64,000 bases of DNA from Paraburkholderia flagellata (GTDB lineage: Bacteria; Pseudomonadota; Gammaproteobacteria; Burkholderiales; Burkholderiaceae). Under the pieces are notes generated by a model. The model did not search any database. It was not told where the DNA came from and saw nothing but the letters and a program-made list of their open reading frames with translations. The stretch spans positions 1,302,001 to 1,366,000 of the forward strand of contig NZ_JAJEJT010000002.1 of assembly GCF_021390645.1 (NCBI RefSeq), read 5' to 3'. The position numbers were made by a program, and so were the translations under genes. Of the stretch, positions 52,501-60,333 are shown piece after piece; the first letter of the stretch is position 1, and every line of letters begins with the position of its first letter.

Positions 52501-52856
52501 CAGTCGACGGGAATGACGAGCGGACACGGCTCCTCGCAGAAGGCGAGGACCTTCTGCGGCTCGGGGCGGTCGGCCACAACCACCTCTGGTTCTACCGCGA
52601 CGCGATCGAAGCGATGCTGTTGGCCGGCGATGCCGCCGGCGTGCTGCACTATGCAAGCGCGCTAGAGGACTACACGCGGCACGAACCGCTGCCCTGGGCC
52701 GCGCTTTTTGCGGCGCGCGGACGCGCGCTCGCGCGCGCCATGCAGGCTCCAATGGACGAAGCCGCGCGATGCGAGCTTGCGCGCGTGCGAACCATGCTGG
52801 TGCAGGCCGGCTTCCAGCAATACGTGGCTGCGGTCGATGCAGCGCTTGCCGCTTAA
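49551..52856 (+). CDS. SAM domain-class III nucleotide cyclase-AAA ATPase-TPR protein
   Basis: A 1101-residue cytosolic protein. A SAM domain (about 2-60; IEQWLHALGLEQYAQAF) is followed by a class III cyclase (about 80-255). The latter has metal Asp residues in FADLCGFT and HIGDAVMALFG and transition-state Asn/Arg in GNPVNLAARL, so it is probably active. An AAA/STAND ATPase (about 280-600) has Walker A GEAGIGKTRL and Walker B-like LIVVEDLHWADP. Helical TPR-like repeats continue to the end. ATG 49551 is chosen. The frame is open further upstream, but that overlaps the divergent SulP gene. Cyclase homology domains with tripartite STAND architecture respond to unknown signals. Confidence 0.9.
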   Translation: MDIEQWLHALGLEQYAQAFAANDIDLSLLGQLTDADLRELGVQSLGHRKRILAAAARDLPAVVPPAVQASNVVDIPADERRQVTILFADLCGFTALSRTLDPEELRALIGRFTALVDGIVLAYGGTTDRHIGDAVMALFGAPRAHETDTLRAARTALDIHEALTQLSAQAARTLQAHIGIASGEVVAGALGCVDARDYTVTGNPVNLAARLQVAAAPGETWLSDDVARALGAAAVCDALGEQRFKGIDAPVRAWRLRAISNDPASESAKANQSLFVGRQAELEQFHGIVHACVARRGGHIVHVRGEAGIGKTRLVDEMRRYAQSQGFAIHRGLVLDFGVGKGQDPVHTIVGSLLGLATGASSDARQAAAARLAAAGIVKADQHAFLHDLLDLPLADEWRALYDAMDHGARKRGKQALAARLTDDACRQTATLIVVEDLHWADPEVLDYLSAFASGIANGPGLLVTTSRVDGDPIDATWRARCRDTPYATLDLGPLRQDEALSLAGNFIDATQRVALACIERAGGNPLFLEQLLRNAEEGSGNAVPGSIRSLVLARMDRLAPRDRLAFQAAAVIGQRFGIALLRRLIDDPGYVCDGLLANALVLPEGEEFLFAHALIQESAYSTLLRARRRELHRCAADWFAHGDPTLHAQHLDRAEDERAPQAYLNAAHAQRAAHLLEAALRLAERGLEIARTDTDRHALSCCKGDLQRDLGDIAGSTATWRAALAAAPDDASLCRCQLGLAEGLRVSEGLDEALDLLEAAQRIAERDDRVAELASLHYLRGNIYFPLGRIEACRIEHERGLDYARRLGLPEAEARALGGLADAAYAQGRMRTAFRHFSDCVALSREHGYGRIEVANRPMQGFSRIYLNDPRQAREDAVAAVRAAELIGQPRAQLLGETLGVFASYELGDMQAVQIHLEQERRVIRQLGARRFEAQNLEMLGRAWLAEGCRGEALKALRDALAISREVGTQFSAPKALSALALAVDGNDERTRLLAEGEDLLRLGAVGHNHLWFYRDAIEAMLLAGDAAGVLHYASALEDYTRHEPLPWAALFAARGRALARAMQAPMDEAARCELARVRTMLVQAGFQQYVAAVDAALAA

Positions 52857-52885
52857 GGCAAGCCTCCACTTCGGCATCGGATTTT

Positions 52886-53095
52886 CTAGTATTCCTTAAT
52901 TAATCGGGCCAACGACTCGGCCTCTCGCGCGACTGCTTCGTCTGCCGATACGCCGTCGCTAATCCATAGCTGGACGGTATCTGCGAACGCTTTTTGTGCC
53001 GCGCCGCACAACTGGGTTATGCGGATTCTATAGACACCGTCGAAGCTAAACACTTCTAGCCGCCCTTCGTACTCACGCGCATAGAACTTCATCAT
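52886..53095 (-). CDS. Small hypothetical protein
   Basis: 69 residues (MMKFYAREYEGRLEVFSFDGVYRIRITQ...) with a well-placed GGAG before two adjacent ATG codons (53095, 53092). A short beta part is followed by an amphipathic helix (DEAVAREAESLARLIKEY). It looks like a genuine small cytosolic protein, but the family is not recognised. It converges on the cyclase gene (30 nt apart). Confidence 0.6.
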   Translation of the reverse strand: MMKFYAREYEGRLEVFSFDGVYRIRITQLCGAAQKAFADTVQLWISDGVSADEAVAREAESLARLIKEY

Positions 53096-53154
53096 TCGCT
53101 CCTTGCGTCGCCGCAGTGCGTCACTCCGCTGCCCCGGGTATCGCCGCCGCGCCT

Positions 53155-53373
53155 CTACGTGCTGCCGGTCTTTGGTACGAGCACGACCACAATGCCGCGT
53201 TCGCCTATCGTGCTCTCAATTGGCCAGCGGTCAAGGTGTGAGTGAAGAGCGCCCGCGGTCACGTGTCGCTGGGACCGACCTCCACCGCTCCAGCAGACTT
53301 TGTCGTCTCTCGATATCTCACCCGGTCGCGTAGACACGACTACGGCAAACTCCGCGTTCCGTTCCCGAGACAT
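53155..53373 (-). CDS. Hypothetical small protein, doubtful
   Basis: 72 codons from ATG 53373 (MSRERNAEFAVVVSTRPGE ... GERGIVVVLVPKTGST). The composition is protein-like, with two hydrophobic beta stretches and about 70 percent G/C at third positions, but the ribosome-binding site is poor and no family is recognised. It may be a remnant. Confidence 0.3.
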   Translation of the reverse strand: MSRERNAEFAVVVSTRPGEISRDDKVCWSGGGRSQRHVTAGALHSHLDRWPIESTIGERGIVVVLVPKTGST

Positions 53374-53485
53374 CGCCTCGAACTCGCCGGCCGGTGTCCC
53401 GTTCTGAATCCATTAGTTCGGCCCTGAGTTTGCGGGCCTGCTTTCGACTCCTACGGCAATCGGTGACGGATTCCTGCCTAAGAGG

Positions 53486-53848
53486 TCAATGCACATGAGC
53501 TGCGAACAGACGGTCGAAGTCTTCGACCGTCGTCTCGGCGAGGGGCGAGGCCTTGGAGATACCGGCATTCGCAACGAGAACGTCGAGGCGCTCGCCGACG
53601 AGTGTGCGGACCTGACGCGCCAGCTCGTGCGGGCCGTTCGCCGTGCTCAGGTCTGCCGCGACCTTGTCGGCCGAACCGCCCGATCCACGGATTGTCTCGA
53701 CCACGAAATTCGCAGCCTGTTCGTCGCTGCCGAAATGCACGAGCACGCGCGCGCCTGCTGCGGCCACTACCAGGACGCTCGCACGGCCGATGCCGCGCGA
53801 AGCGCCCGTAACGAGGGTGGTTTTCCCAGAAAGATTAGCAGTCGCAAT
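53486..53848 (-). pseudogene. Truncated short-chain dehydrogenase/reductase
   Basis: The frame carries an SDR N-terminal half: TLVTGASRGIGRA cofactor motif, ADLST, VLVANAGISKASPL and DRLFAAHVH. It then stops at TGA 53486 before the catalytic Ser-Tyr-Lys region. At the 5' end AAGGA is followed by ATT GCG where an ATG would be expected (53846-53848), so the start codon also looks lost. An internal ATG at 53767 would miss the nucleotide motif. It lies 51 nt after the alpha/beta hydrolase and was probably its operon partner. Confidence 0.75.
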
Positions 53849-53899
53849 TAATTATCCTTGAATTGCGTGGCGAAGGGTTCGGGGGTAACGACTAGCTGC

Positions 53900-54745
53900 T
53901 CAGGAAAGGAATCGGGAAACGTCTTCCACGAAGCGCTCGGGATATTGGTAGAGCGAACCGTGATTGGCATCCGGATAAATGACCAGCTGGGCATTCGGAA
54001 TGTGCTGGCGCAGGATCAGCGAATTGATCGTGTAGATGATCACGTCATTGTCGCCATTGACGACCAGAGTCGGCTGGCCAAGTGCGGACAGGTACGCGTA
54101 TGGGTTGTCTTGCGACTTCCCCCATTTGGCGAGTGCGGCGAGCTGGGCCGGTGCCACGGCCTCGTTGGCCGCCGGATCCCGGTTTTCCGTGCGGCGGCGC
54201 AAGCGTTCGAGAAACGCGCGCCCGGCCGCCTGGCTGGATCCGGAGGGCGAGAAATGCACGCGCAACCAGAGATGGTCCGGTTCGGCATAGGCCGCACCAA
54301 AGATTTCCTCGGCTTCGGGCGTCAGCGAGGCCATGCCTTCTCCGCTGCGCGGCCCGGTGCCGACGAGGATGAGTCGACGAACCAGCTTGGGCTCCGCAAT
54401 GGCGAGCGTCTGGGCAATCAGGCCTCCCATCGAGAATCCCAGTACGTCGACCTGCTCGAGGCCGATGGCGCGAATGAACGCGGCGGCGTTGGCGGCCATT
54501 TCCTCGATCGACCCGGGAACGCTGCCCGAACTGCTCGAAATACCGGCGTTGTTGAAGAGGATCACCTCACGTCCCGCGGCGAGGCCGTCGGTCACGGCGG
54601 GATCCCAGTGATCCATGGTGCCGGTGAAGTGGATGTTCATCACGAGCGGAACGCCCTCGGGATTGCCGAAGCGGCGATAGGCGAAGCGGATGCCGTTTGC
54701 GTCCACGTACTGCGTCGGTGCGGTTCGATGGGTATGGCGGGTCAT
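53900..54745 (-). CDS. Alpha/beta hydrolase
   Basis: A 281-residue hydrolase. The oxyanion-side strand is VPLVMNIHFTGTMDHWDP, the nucleophile Ser is in GFSMGGLIAQ, the acid Asp in VVNGDNDVII and the His in PDANHGSLYQYPE. AAGGACGAC precedes ATG 54745, which decides the start against a 67-codon upstream extension. It resembles the esterase/haloperoxidase-like hydrolases often paired with SDR genes. Its downstream SDR is truncated. The substrate is unknown. Confidence 0.88.
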   Translation of the reverse strand: MTRHTHRTAPTQYVDANGIRFAYRRFGNPEGVPLVMNIHFTGTMDHWDPAVTDGLAAGREVILFNNAGISSSSGSVPGSIEEMAANAAAFIRAIGLEQVDVLGFSMGGLIAQTLAIAEPKLVRRLILVGTGPRSGEGMASLTPEAEEIFGAAYAEPDHLWLRVHFSPSGSSQAAGRAFLERLRRRTENRDPAANEAVAPAQLAALAKWGKSQDNPYAYLSALGQPTLVVNGDNDVIIYTINSLILRQHIPNAQLVIYPDANHGSLYQYPERFVEDVSRFLS

Positions 54746-55165
54746 TATCGTCGTCCTTGCAGATGTGAGTGAGTCGTAAGCTTTCCGGTATATCTGAAAT
54801 GCATGGGGTACTGCTTTCCCAATCCGGTCACCTTCCTGAGGAACTCGTTCGGCGGTGCCCGTTGATGGGTAATCTACGCGCTGGCTGACAATAGGGATAA
54901 GACTTTGCAGGCAAGCGGTCATGCCTGGCAGGTATGGGGCATGCATAACTGCGGCTAAGTCAGCGCAGTCGCCCTTGTACAGACAGTAGGTGGCGATACT
55001 TCACGCACAAGGCGTGCTGTGTAGTGTTTGATTAACGCGGTGGCTGCCAGCACAATCAAGAAGTCCGGTGGGAACAAGCGCCAGGTGACTCACTGACTGA
55101 CGGGCAACTCCACCCATGTTCATGCGCAGGGAGCACGTAGCGTATTCGCACTCTGGGTTCCGGAT
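54746..55165. other. Divergent intergenic region, no gene seen
   Basis: 420 bases between the alpha/beta hydrolase and the MASE1 kinase, which are transcribed away from each other. Both promoters should be here. I found no clear -35/-10 pair, terminator or repeat. Confidence 0.4.
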
Positions 55166-56848
55166 ATGAAGCGAACAATGGCCACCATTCGGGACAACTC
55201 AAGGTTCAGCCTCTTCCTGCGCACCGGAATTGTTGCACTGGCGTATTTCGCAGGTGCGAAGCTAGGACTTTCCTATGCAGTAGTGGGCGGCGCAATCTCT
55301 CTTGTATGGCCCTCCAGCGGCATCGCTCTCGTTGCGCTGCTCGCTCTGGGCATCGAGGTTGCCCCGGGAATTGCCGTTGGCTCTTTCCTCGCCAACGTGT
55401 CGGGGGGCGTGCCTGTTGCCGTGGCCACGATGATAGGCATCGGGTCCATGATTGGACCGTTGACGGCAGCCGTATTGCTGAACCGCGTGACCCGATTCCA
55501 GATCACCCTTAGCCGCATCAGCGACGTGTTGGCCTTCATCGGTCTGGCTGCGGTGATGAGTACGGCAATCAGTGGGCTGGTCGGCACGACCGCGCTGCTG
55601 GAAGGTGGCCTGGTGCCGTTCACCGGGTACGTCGCAGCCTTTCTGAAATGGTGGCTCGGTGACATGATGGGGGTCCTCGTCGTGGCGCCGGCCCTCTTCA
55701 GCATCCTCAGGTATTCCAACCCTATCCGCTCAGCGCAGCGGGCCGTGGAAGCGTGCGGACTGGTTGCTGCGACTGTTTGGGTGAGCCACCTCGTCTTCGG
55801 TGCCCCGCAACTCGCCGGGCACGGCTACTATCCTGCAGCACTGGCGATCTTTCCATTCATTATCTGGGCGGCTCTGCGCTTCGATCGCCTCGGTGCCAGC
55901 ATCGTGACCCTCATGATCTCAGCCGTAGCTGTCTGGGGTACCACGCACGGAACGGGGCCCTTTGCTGCCGTAGATCCTGTGGACAGCCTCGTGAGGTGGT
56001 GCACGTTCGCGAACGTCGTCGCGGTTACGGGACTGCTGCTAGCGGCGGCACGTGCCCAGGAACAGGCCGCCCATGATCTGCTGCAGGCAACATACATCGA
56101 ACTGGAGCGACGCGTCGAGGAACGCACTGAAGACCTGGCGAGGGCAAATAACGAACTCAAGGAGGAGATGGTGCGACGCCGTCAGCTGGAAGGGGAACTG
56201 ATCCAGATCGGCGATCAGCAACAGAGGCTCATCGGCCAGGAGCTGCATGACGGACTTGGGCAACACCTGACCAGTTTGGGCCTGTACTGCGCCGCCTTGA
56301 ATCAGAAGCTGCAGACGCAGGGCCACCCAGCAGCGGCCGACGCCGCGATCGTAGTCGGATTGGTGAAACAGGCGTCCTTGATGACCCGAAGGATCGCCCA
56401 TGGTCTGGACCCGGTCGCGATGGAATATGGTGGCCTTGCGGCCGCACTGCATGCACTCGCGGAAACGGCTCGCGCACTCAACGGCGTGGATTGCAAGCTG
56501 CAGATCGCGCCAGATGTGGACTTGCTCGACCCGCTGCTGCAGGTCAACCTCTACCGCGCAGCACAGGAAGCGGTCAACAATGCGCTGAAATATTGCCACG
56601 GCCAGCGCATCTGGATTGACCTCGAGCGGGCGGGCGCTCTGCAGACACTTTCCATCAGTGACGACGGGGTAGGCATTGGCCCGGAAGAAATGGAGCGCGC
56701 GGCGGGTCTTGGACTGCACAACCTGCGTCACCGGGCAAGCCTGCTGGGCGGCTCCTGCACCGTGACCCGCAACGGCCTGGGCGGCACCACCGTCGCCATC
56801 AGTTATCCGCTACCGGAGGGCTCCGGCCATGCACACGAAATGCGCTAG
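55166..56848 (+). CDS. MASE1-domain sensor histidine kinase (NarL-type partner)
   Basis: A 560-residue membrane kinase. The MASE1 sensor region (about 15-305) has eight to nine helices (GLSYAVVGGAISLVWPSSGIA, FLKWWLGDMMGVLVVAPALF). A coiled coil (about 310-350) leads to HisKA_3 with phospho-His in GQELHDGLGQHLTSLGL. The ATPase domain has QEAVNNALKY, DDGVGIG and GLGLHNLRHRA. It overlaps the response regulator gene by 20 nt and clearly pairs with it. ATG 55178 is an alternative start. The signal is unknown. Confidence 0.92.
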   Translation: MKRTMATIRDNSRFSLFLRTGIVALAYFAGAKLGLSYAVVGGAISLVWPSSGIALVALLALGIEVAPGIAVGSFLANVSGGVPVAVATMIGIGSMIGPLTAAVLLNRVTRFQITLSRISDVLAFIGLAAVMSTAISGLVGTTALLEGGLVPFTGYVAAFLKWWLGDMMGVLVVAPALFSILRYSNPIRSAQRAVEACGLVAATVWVSHLVFGAPQLAGHGYYPAALAIFPFIIWAALRFDRLGASIVTLMISAVAVWGTTHGTGPFAAVDPVDSLVRWCTFANVVAVTGLLLAAARAQEQAAHDLLQATYIELERRVEERTEDLARANNELKEEMVRRRQLEGELIQIGDQQQRLIGQELHDGLGQHLTSLGLYCAALNQKLQTQGHPAAADAAIVVGLVKQASLMTRRIAHGLDPVAMEYGGLAAALHALAETARALNGVDCKLQIAPDVDLLDPLLQVNLYRAAQEAVNNALKYCHGQRIWIDLERAGALQTLSISDDGVGIGPEEMERAAGLGLHNLRHRASLLGGSCTVTRNGLGGTTVAISYPLPEGSGHAHEMR

Positions 56849-57494
56849 CCCAGGCCGTGCGACGCAAATCCTCATCGTGGATGATCACCCCATCATCCGG
56901 GACGGGATGACGCTTTTGCTCAATCTGCAAGAAGATCTGCACGTCTGCGGTGCAGCGGGCAGCGCCGAGGAGGCACTCGCGGCGATGGTCTGCCAGCCCG
57001 ACATGGCCATAGTGGACATTAGCCTGCAAACGGACTCCGGCCTCGAACTCGTCAAGACTCTGCGACACCGCTATCCAGATTTGGGCATCCTCGTCCTCAG
57101 CATGCATGACGAAAGCCTCTTTGCCGAACGCGCCCTGCGGTCCGGGGCAAACGGGTACCTGATGAAACTCGAGGCCACGGAGCATGTCGTGAGCGCCATC
57201 CGCGAAGTGCTGGCGGGCAATATCTACATGAGTGCCGCCATGCATGAGAAGCTCGCGCGGGCGCTTGCCGTCCCCCGCAAAAAGCCCGAAGGCCCCATTG
57301 CGAGCCTGTCGGAACGGGAATTCGAAGTCCTGCATCTGATCGGCCTCGGCTTCGGTACCCGTGAAATCGCCGAGAAGTTGAACCGGAGCGTGAAGACCAT
57401 CGAAGCGCACCAGGCCAATATGAGAGAAAAGCTGAACATCCGTAACGGCAAGGATCTGACACGGTTCGCGATTCAGTGGATCGAGAGCCAGTAG
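56829..57494 (+). CDS. NarL/FixJ-family response regulator
   Basis: A 221-residue protein. The receiver domain has ILIVDDHP, phospho-acceptor Asp in AIVDISL and Lys in YLMKLEA. The C-terminal LuxR-type HTH is LSEREFEVLHLIGLGFGTREIA...SVKTIEAHQANMREKL. The gene overlaps the kinase stop. The following CBS-BON and DUF4148 genes on the same strand may be among its targets, which is inferred from position. Confidence 0.93.
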   Translation: MHTKCASPGRATQILIVDDHPIIRDGMTLLLNLQEDLHVCGAAGSAEEALAAMVCQPDMAIVDISLQTDSGLELVKTLRHRYPDLGILVLSMHDESLFAERALRSGANGYLMKLEATEHVVSAIREVLAGNIYMSAAMHEKLARALAVPRKKPEGPIASLSEREFEVLHLIGLGFGTREIAEKLNRSVKTIEAHQANMREKLNIRNGKDLTRFAIQWIESQ

Positions 57495-57685
57495 GGCTGT
57501 GCCCACCCACTGAATCAGGCAATCCCCTAGCCTCTTTTAAGACGGGCGCCTTATTCATGCGCATGGGGTCGGCGAATACAGTCGTAACTGCCCAGCACCG
57601 AGCGGGCTGCCTCCGGTGCGTCTGCCGAAACCATGCGACGGGTGCAACAGATGGGGACCCGCCGCGGAACGCCGAAGGAACAATC

Positions 57686-58381
57686 ATGCGTGCATTCGAC
57701 GTCATGACTTCGTCCGTCGTCACCGCCAGACCGGACATGACGATCCACGACGCTGCAAAACTGTTTGTCGACAACCATATCGGCGGTATGCCGGTTGTCG
57801 ATGCGAACGGACAGGTAGTGGGCATCGTCAGTCATCGCGACCTGCTGCATCGTGTAGAGAACGGTACAGGGCGCAGCAAGCGCCCGTGGTGGCTCGACAT
57901 TCTTGCGTCGTCCCCTCGCGACCAGGCTGCGCGGTATGTGAAGGAGCACGGTCGACTCGTGGGCGACGTCATGTGCGACCAGGTGATTTCGATCGCTGAA
58001 GACATGCCCCTCCAGCAGATTGCAGATCTCATGGAACGTCGGCACCTCAAACGCGTGCCGGTGATGAAGGACGGCAAGCTCGTCGGCATCGTGTGCCGGG
58101 GCAACCTGATTCGTGCGCTCGCGAACGTCGAACCGCCCGTGGACGGGCAAGCGCATGACGATGCGAGCCTGCGCGACGCGATCGTTCGCGAAATGCACGG
58201 ACAGCGCTGGGGGTTGCCAAAACAGAGCGTGCTCGTCAAGGACGGCGTCGCCCATCTGTGGGGTGTGATCGAGTCCGACGAAGAAAAGCGCGCGATCCGC
58301 ATCGCTGCCGAGAGCGTGCCCGGCGTCAGGCGCGTAGAGAGCCACGTGTTGCAGTCTCCGGGTGTGATTCCAACGCTGTAG
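57686..58381 (+). CDS. CBS-pair and BON domain protein
   Basis: A 231-residue cytosolic protein. Two CBS domains (MRAFDVMTSSVVTARPDMTI and GDVMCDQVISIAEDMPLQQI, each about 55 residues, separated by a linker) are followed by a BON domain (about 160-225; LRDAIVREMHGQ...VAHLWGVIESDEEKRA). CBS pairs sense adenine nucleotides and BON domains bind membranes or partners. AAGGA precedes ATG 57686. It follows the two-component pair, typical of Burkholderia stress or anaerobic loci. Confidence 0.9.
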   Translation: MRAFDVMTSSVVTARPDMTIHDAAKLFVDNHIGGMPVVDANGQVVGIVSHRDLLHRVENGTGRSKRPWWLDILASSPRDQAARYVKEHGRLVGDVMCDQVISIAEDMPLQQIADLMERRHLKRVPVMKDGKLVGIVCRGNLIRALANVEPPVDGQAHDDASLRDAIVREMHGQRWGLPKQSVLVKDGVAHLWGVIESDEEKRAIRIAAESVPGVRRVESHVLQSPGVIPTL

Positions 58382-58488
58382 CCGCTCTGAACTGCGGACC
58401 GTTAGCATACGTTCACCTGGCCATGTGCTCAAGGCAAAGAGGCTCGCTTTGAGCCGGGCCTCATTCGATACAGGAGGAAATCCGCGAA

Positions 58489-58572
58489 GTGAAACGGCTT
58501 GCTTTGGCACCGCTCGGACTCGCGTTACTGGGCGGCTCCCCTACCGCTGGGGTCAGCCGGATGTGCGGCTAG
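58489..58572 (+). pseudogene. Possible remnant of a signal-peptide or lipoprotein gene
   Basis: An exact AGGAGG (58472-58477) precedes GTG 58489, which opens KRLALAPLGLALLGGSPTAG and stops after 27 codons. The hydrophobic start with LLGGS resembles a lipoprotein leader whose Cys and mature part are lost. The spacing of 11 nt is long. It may be meaningless. The rest of the 297-nt gap before DUF4148 shows no gene. Confidence 0.25.
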
Positions 58573-58678
58573 CGCTCTTGAACGCCTCCGGCTTCACTGC
58601 ATCGATGGGTCGTTGACGCCGGTTGCATACAGGAAGGTTTGTCGCAGTTCAGGTCGCAATCGATGGAGGTAGCTCATC

Positions 58679-58984
58679 ATGAAATCTCTTGTACAAACTG
58701 TCGTTGTCCTTACTGTTGTTGCGGCTCCGGTTATTTCGTTCGCACAAGCGAACAGCGCCGTGACAACTGAACAAGTCCGCGCCGATCTCGTGCAACTCGA
58801 ACAGGCTGGCTATCACGTCGGCGACGGCGACAATGCAAACTATCCAGCTGACATCCAGGCTGCCGAAGCGCGCGTGGCGGCGCAAAACGGCGGAAGCAGT
58901 TACGGCGGTGTGGTCAGCGGGACGTCAGCGTCAGGTGCGCCTGCGCCTGTTACCGGCTTGCGGCCGGTTTACTTCGGCCAGTAA
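58679..58984 (+). CDS. DUF4148 small secreted protein
   Basis: A 101-residue protein with a signal peptide (MKSLVQTVVVLTVVAAPVISFAQA), then the DUF4148 core TTEQVRADLVQLEQAGYHVGDGDNANYPADIQAAEARVAAQ. It ends in a Gly/Ser-rich tail with VYFGQ. GGAGG lies ahead of ATG 58679. This family is nearly confined to Burkholderiales, often in many copies, and is probably periplasmic. Function unknown. Confidence 0.92.
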   Translation: MKSLVQTVVVLTVVAAPVISFAQANSAVTTEQVRADLVQLEQAGYHVGDGDNANYPADIQAAEARVAAQNGGSSYGGVVSGTSASGAPAPVTGLRPVYFGQ

Positions 58985-59139
58985 GCCATTACATTGACGA
59001 TTCGTCTTGCATGGTCTTGCAGCTCGGCGGCCCTTGGTGGCTCGCGCATCGATCGTGGTGACACGGCCCGCTGGATGCGGACCGCTGAGACAGGCGCGTC
59101 GATACGCTCCAGTCGCCCCAACGCTTCACACGTCCGGCG

Positions 59140-59172
59140 AAAGCCCTTCTTCCGAATGAGAGGGGCTTTTTG
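59140..59172 (+). terminator. Rho-independent terminator
   Basis: AAAGCCCTTCT (59140-59150) pairs with AGAGGGGCTTT (59159-59169), an 11-bp stem with one G-T pair and an 8-nt loop, followed by T residues. It is 155 nt after DUF4148. The intervening sequence has no gene. Confidence 0.7.
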
Positions 59173-59347
59173 CGCCTTGCGCCCTTCTGCCGTTTAATCC
59201 TGTAAGCGACGACTGGTTGACTATTAGCTGCCCGGGAACCTACGGCCGCATGGCAAGAGTCTACGAATGATAAGGAATCCTATGCCTATAATACTGAGCG
59301 ACGACCCTTCAAACTTCCGCGCGAAGTGAAGTTGAAGGAAGGGCGCC

Positions 59348-59491
59348 ATGAAGGCGGCAATTACGGGCTTCGTTGCTCAATTTGCGTTGCTATTTGCGCT
59401 TGGTGTCTGTCGAGCGGCGGATTGGCGGCGGCGCCTTAAGCAGGAGATGCAGCGAATCGGGCCCATCAAGTGGGAGCGACAGCGACAATGA
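59348..59491 (+). CDS. Putative 47-residue exported peptide
   Basis: ATG 59348 follows AAGGAAGGG at good spacing. The product is a likely signal peptide (MKAAITGFVAQFALLFALGV, cleavage near CRAA-DW), then a short basic stretch rich in Arg, Lys and Gln ending at TGA 59491. It may be a truncated secreted protein or a small basic peptide. A perfect TATAAT lies at 59287-59292, without a good -35. It opens the lower-GC patch. Confidence 0.4.
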   Translation: MKAAITGFVAQFALLFALGVCRAADWRRRLKQEMQRIGPIKWERQRQ

Positions 59492-59617
59492 TAACGGACT
59501 GTACTTTCAAGCTTCGCATGACCGGGCAACAACTGGACCGTGGCGGAGGGAGTGTCATAGTATGTGTTGACGGTATAGCAGCCGGAACCATACCCGTGCG
59601 GCCCCGCCGAAGCAACG

Positions 59618-60193
59618 CTAGAGATAATTCCCGCCAAAATTTCGGCAATCCCTGCATGGGTGTAGATAGGTCATTTTTCCCGAGCTAATAACATCGTAGC
59701 CGTTTTGTTCGTAGTCCAAATATCCGATGACACACAGACTACTTATTTTCCGGCCAAGCTGGCGAAGACAGGAGAGGATTTTCGGTTCGGCGCAACTTAG
59801 TCTAGTGCATTGCCTGGCCATTGCCTCTTGAATGGTTGCGCACAGCACTACGGACGGCAGCTTTGTTTTTCCATATTTACCCTGGAGGTACGTTTGCAAA
59901 GATGCCTCGACTGCATCGTATCCTCGCTTTCCGCCGTATCCTCCCGTTCTTGCGGGGAATTTTGCGTTCAGGCCAGAGAGAAGGCCAGCGGAAAACGCGA
60001 CATAAACGTCACCGGTCTGCTTTTCGGTCGCAACAGCCAATATGCCCGGGGTCGTAACGCCCTTCTCCTGTAGATACTGCGAAACTGCGAGCGCGCAGTC
60101 TTCTGTCTTTTCAGTCGGCGAAGGGAATGGCTGGTATGCCTTCTCGAGCTGAGTCACCACATATGACGCAGGCTTCAGATATGTAAGATCCAT
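59618..60193 (-). CDS. Deaminase-fold-like orphan protein
   Basis: A 191-residue protein with lower GC than its surroundings. The layout fits the cytidine-deaminase superfamily: a beta hairpin ILAVATEKQTGDVYVAFSAG (51-70), a zinc-site helix RLSCAEPKIL (Cys134-Ala-Glu136) and a second site HPCRDC (Cys180, Cys183). Many bacterial deaminase toxins use CAE or HAE with PCxxC. There is no signal peptide, secretion module or polymorphic-toxin N-terminus, and no clear immunity gene. AGGTG lies before ATG 60193. A degenerate, rearranged second copy sits about 0.7 kb away. The fold assignment is from motifs alone. Confidence 0.5.
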   Translation of the reverse strand: MDLTYLKPASYVVTQLEKAYQPFPSPTEKTEDCALAVSQYLQEKGVTTPGILAVATEKQTGDVYVAFSAGLLSGLNAKFPARTGGYGGKRGYDAVEASLQTYLQGKYGKTKLPSVVLCATIQEAMARQCTRLSCAEPKILSCLRQLGRKISSLCVIGYLDYEQNGYDVISSGKMTYLHPCRDCRNFGGNYL

Positions 60194-60333
60194 GATAGTG
60201 CACCTATCTTGTGATGAAGTTCGAAACTCCTACCTTCCCGTTGCTCGAGCATGGTCACGCGATACAAGCATTCTCGCCGCCTGAACCCGTCCCCTGCGCT
60301 TCAAGACGTATCCCTGCTTTTCTGTCTCACTGT

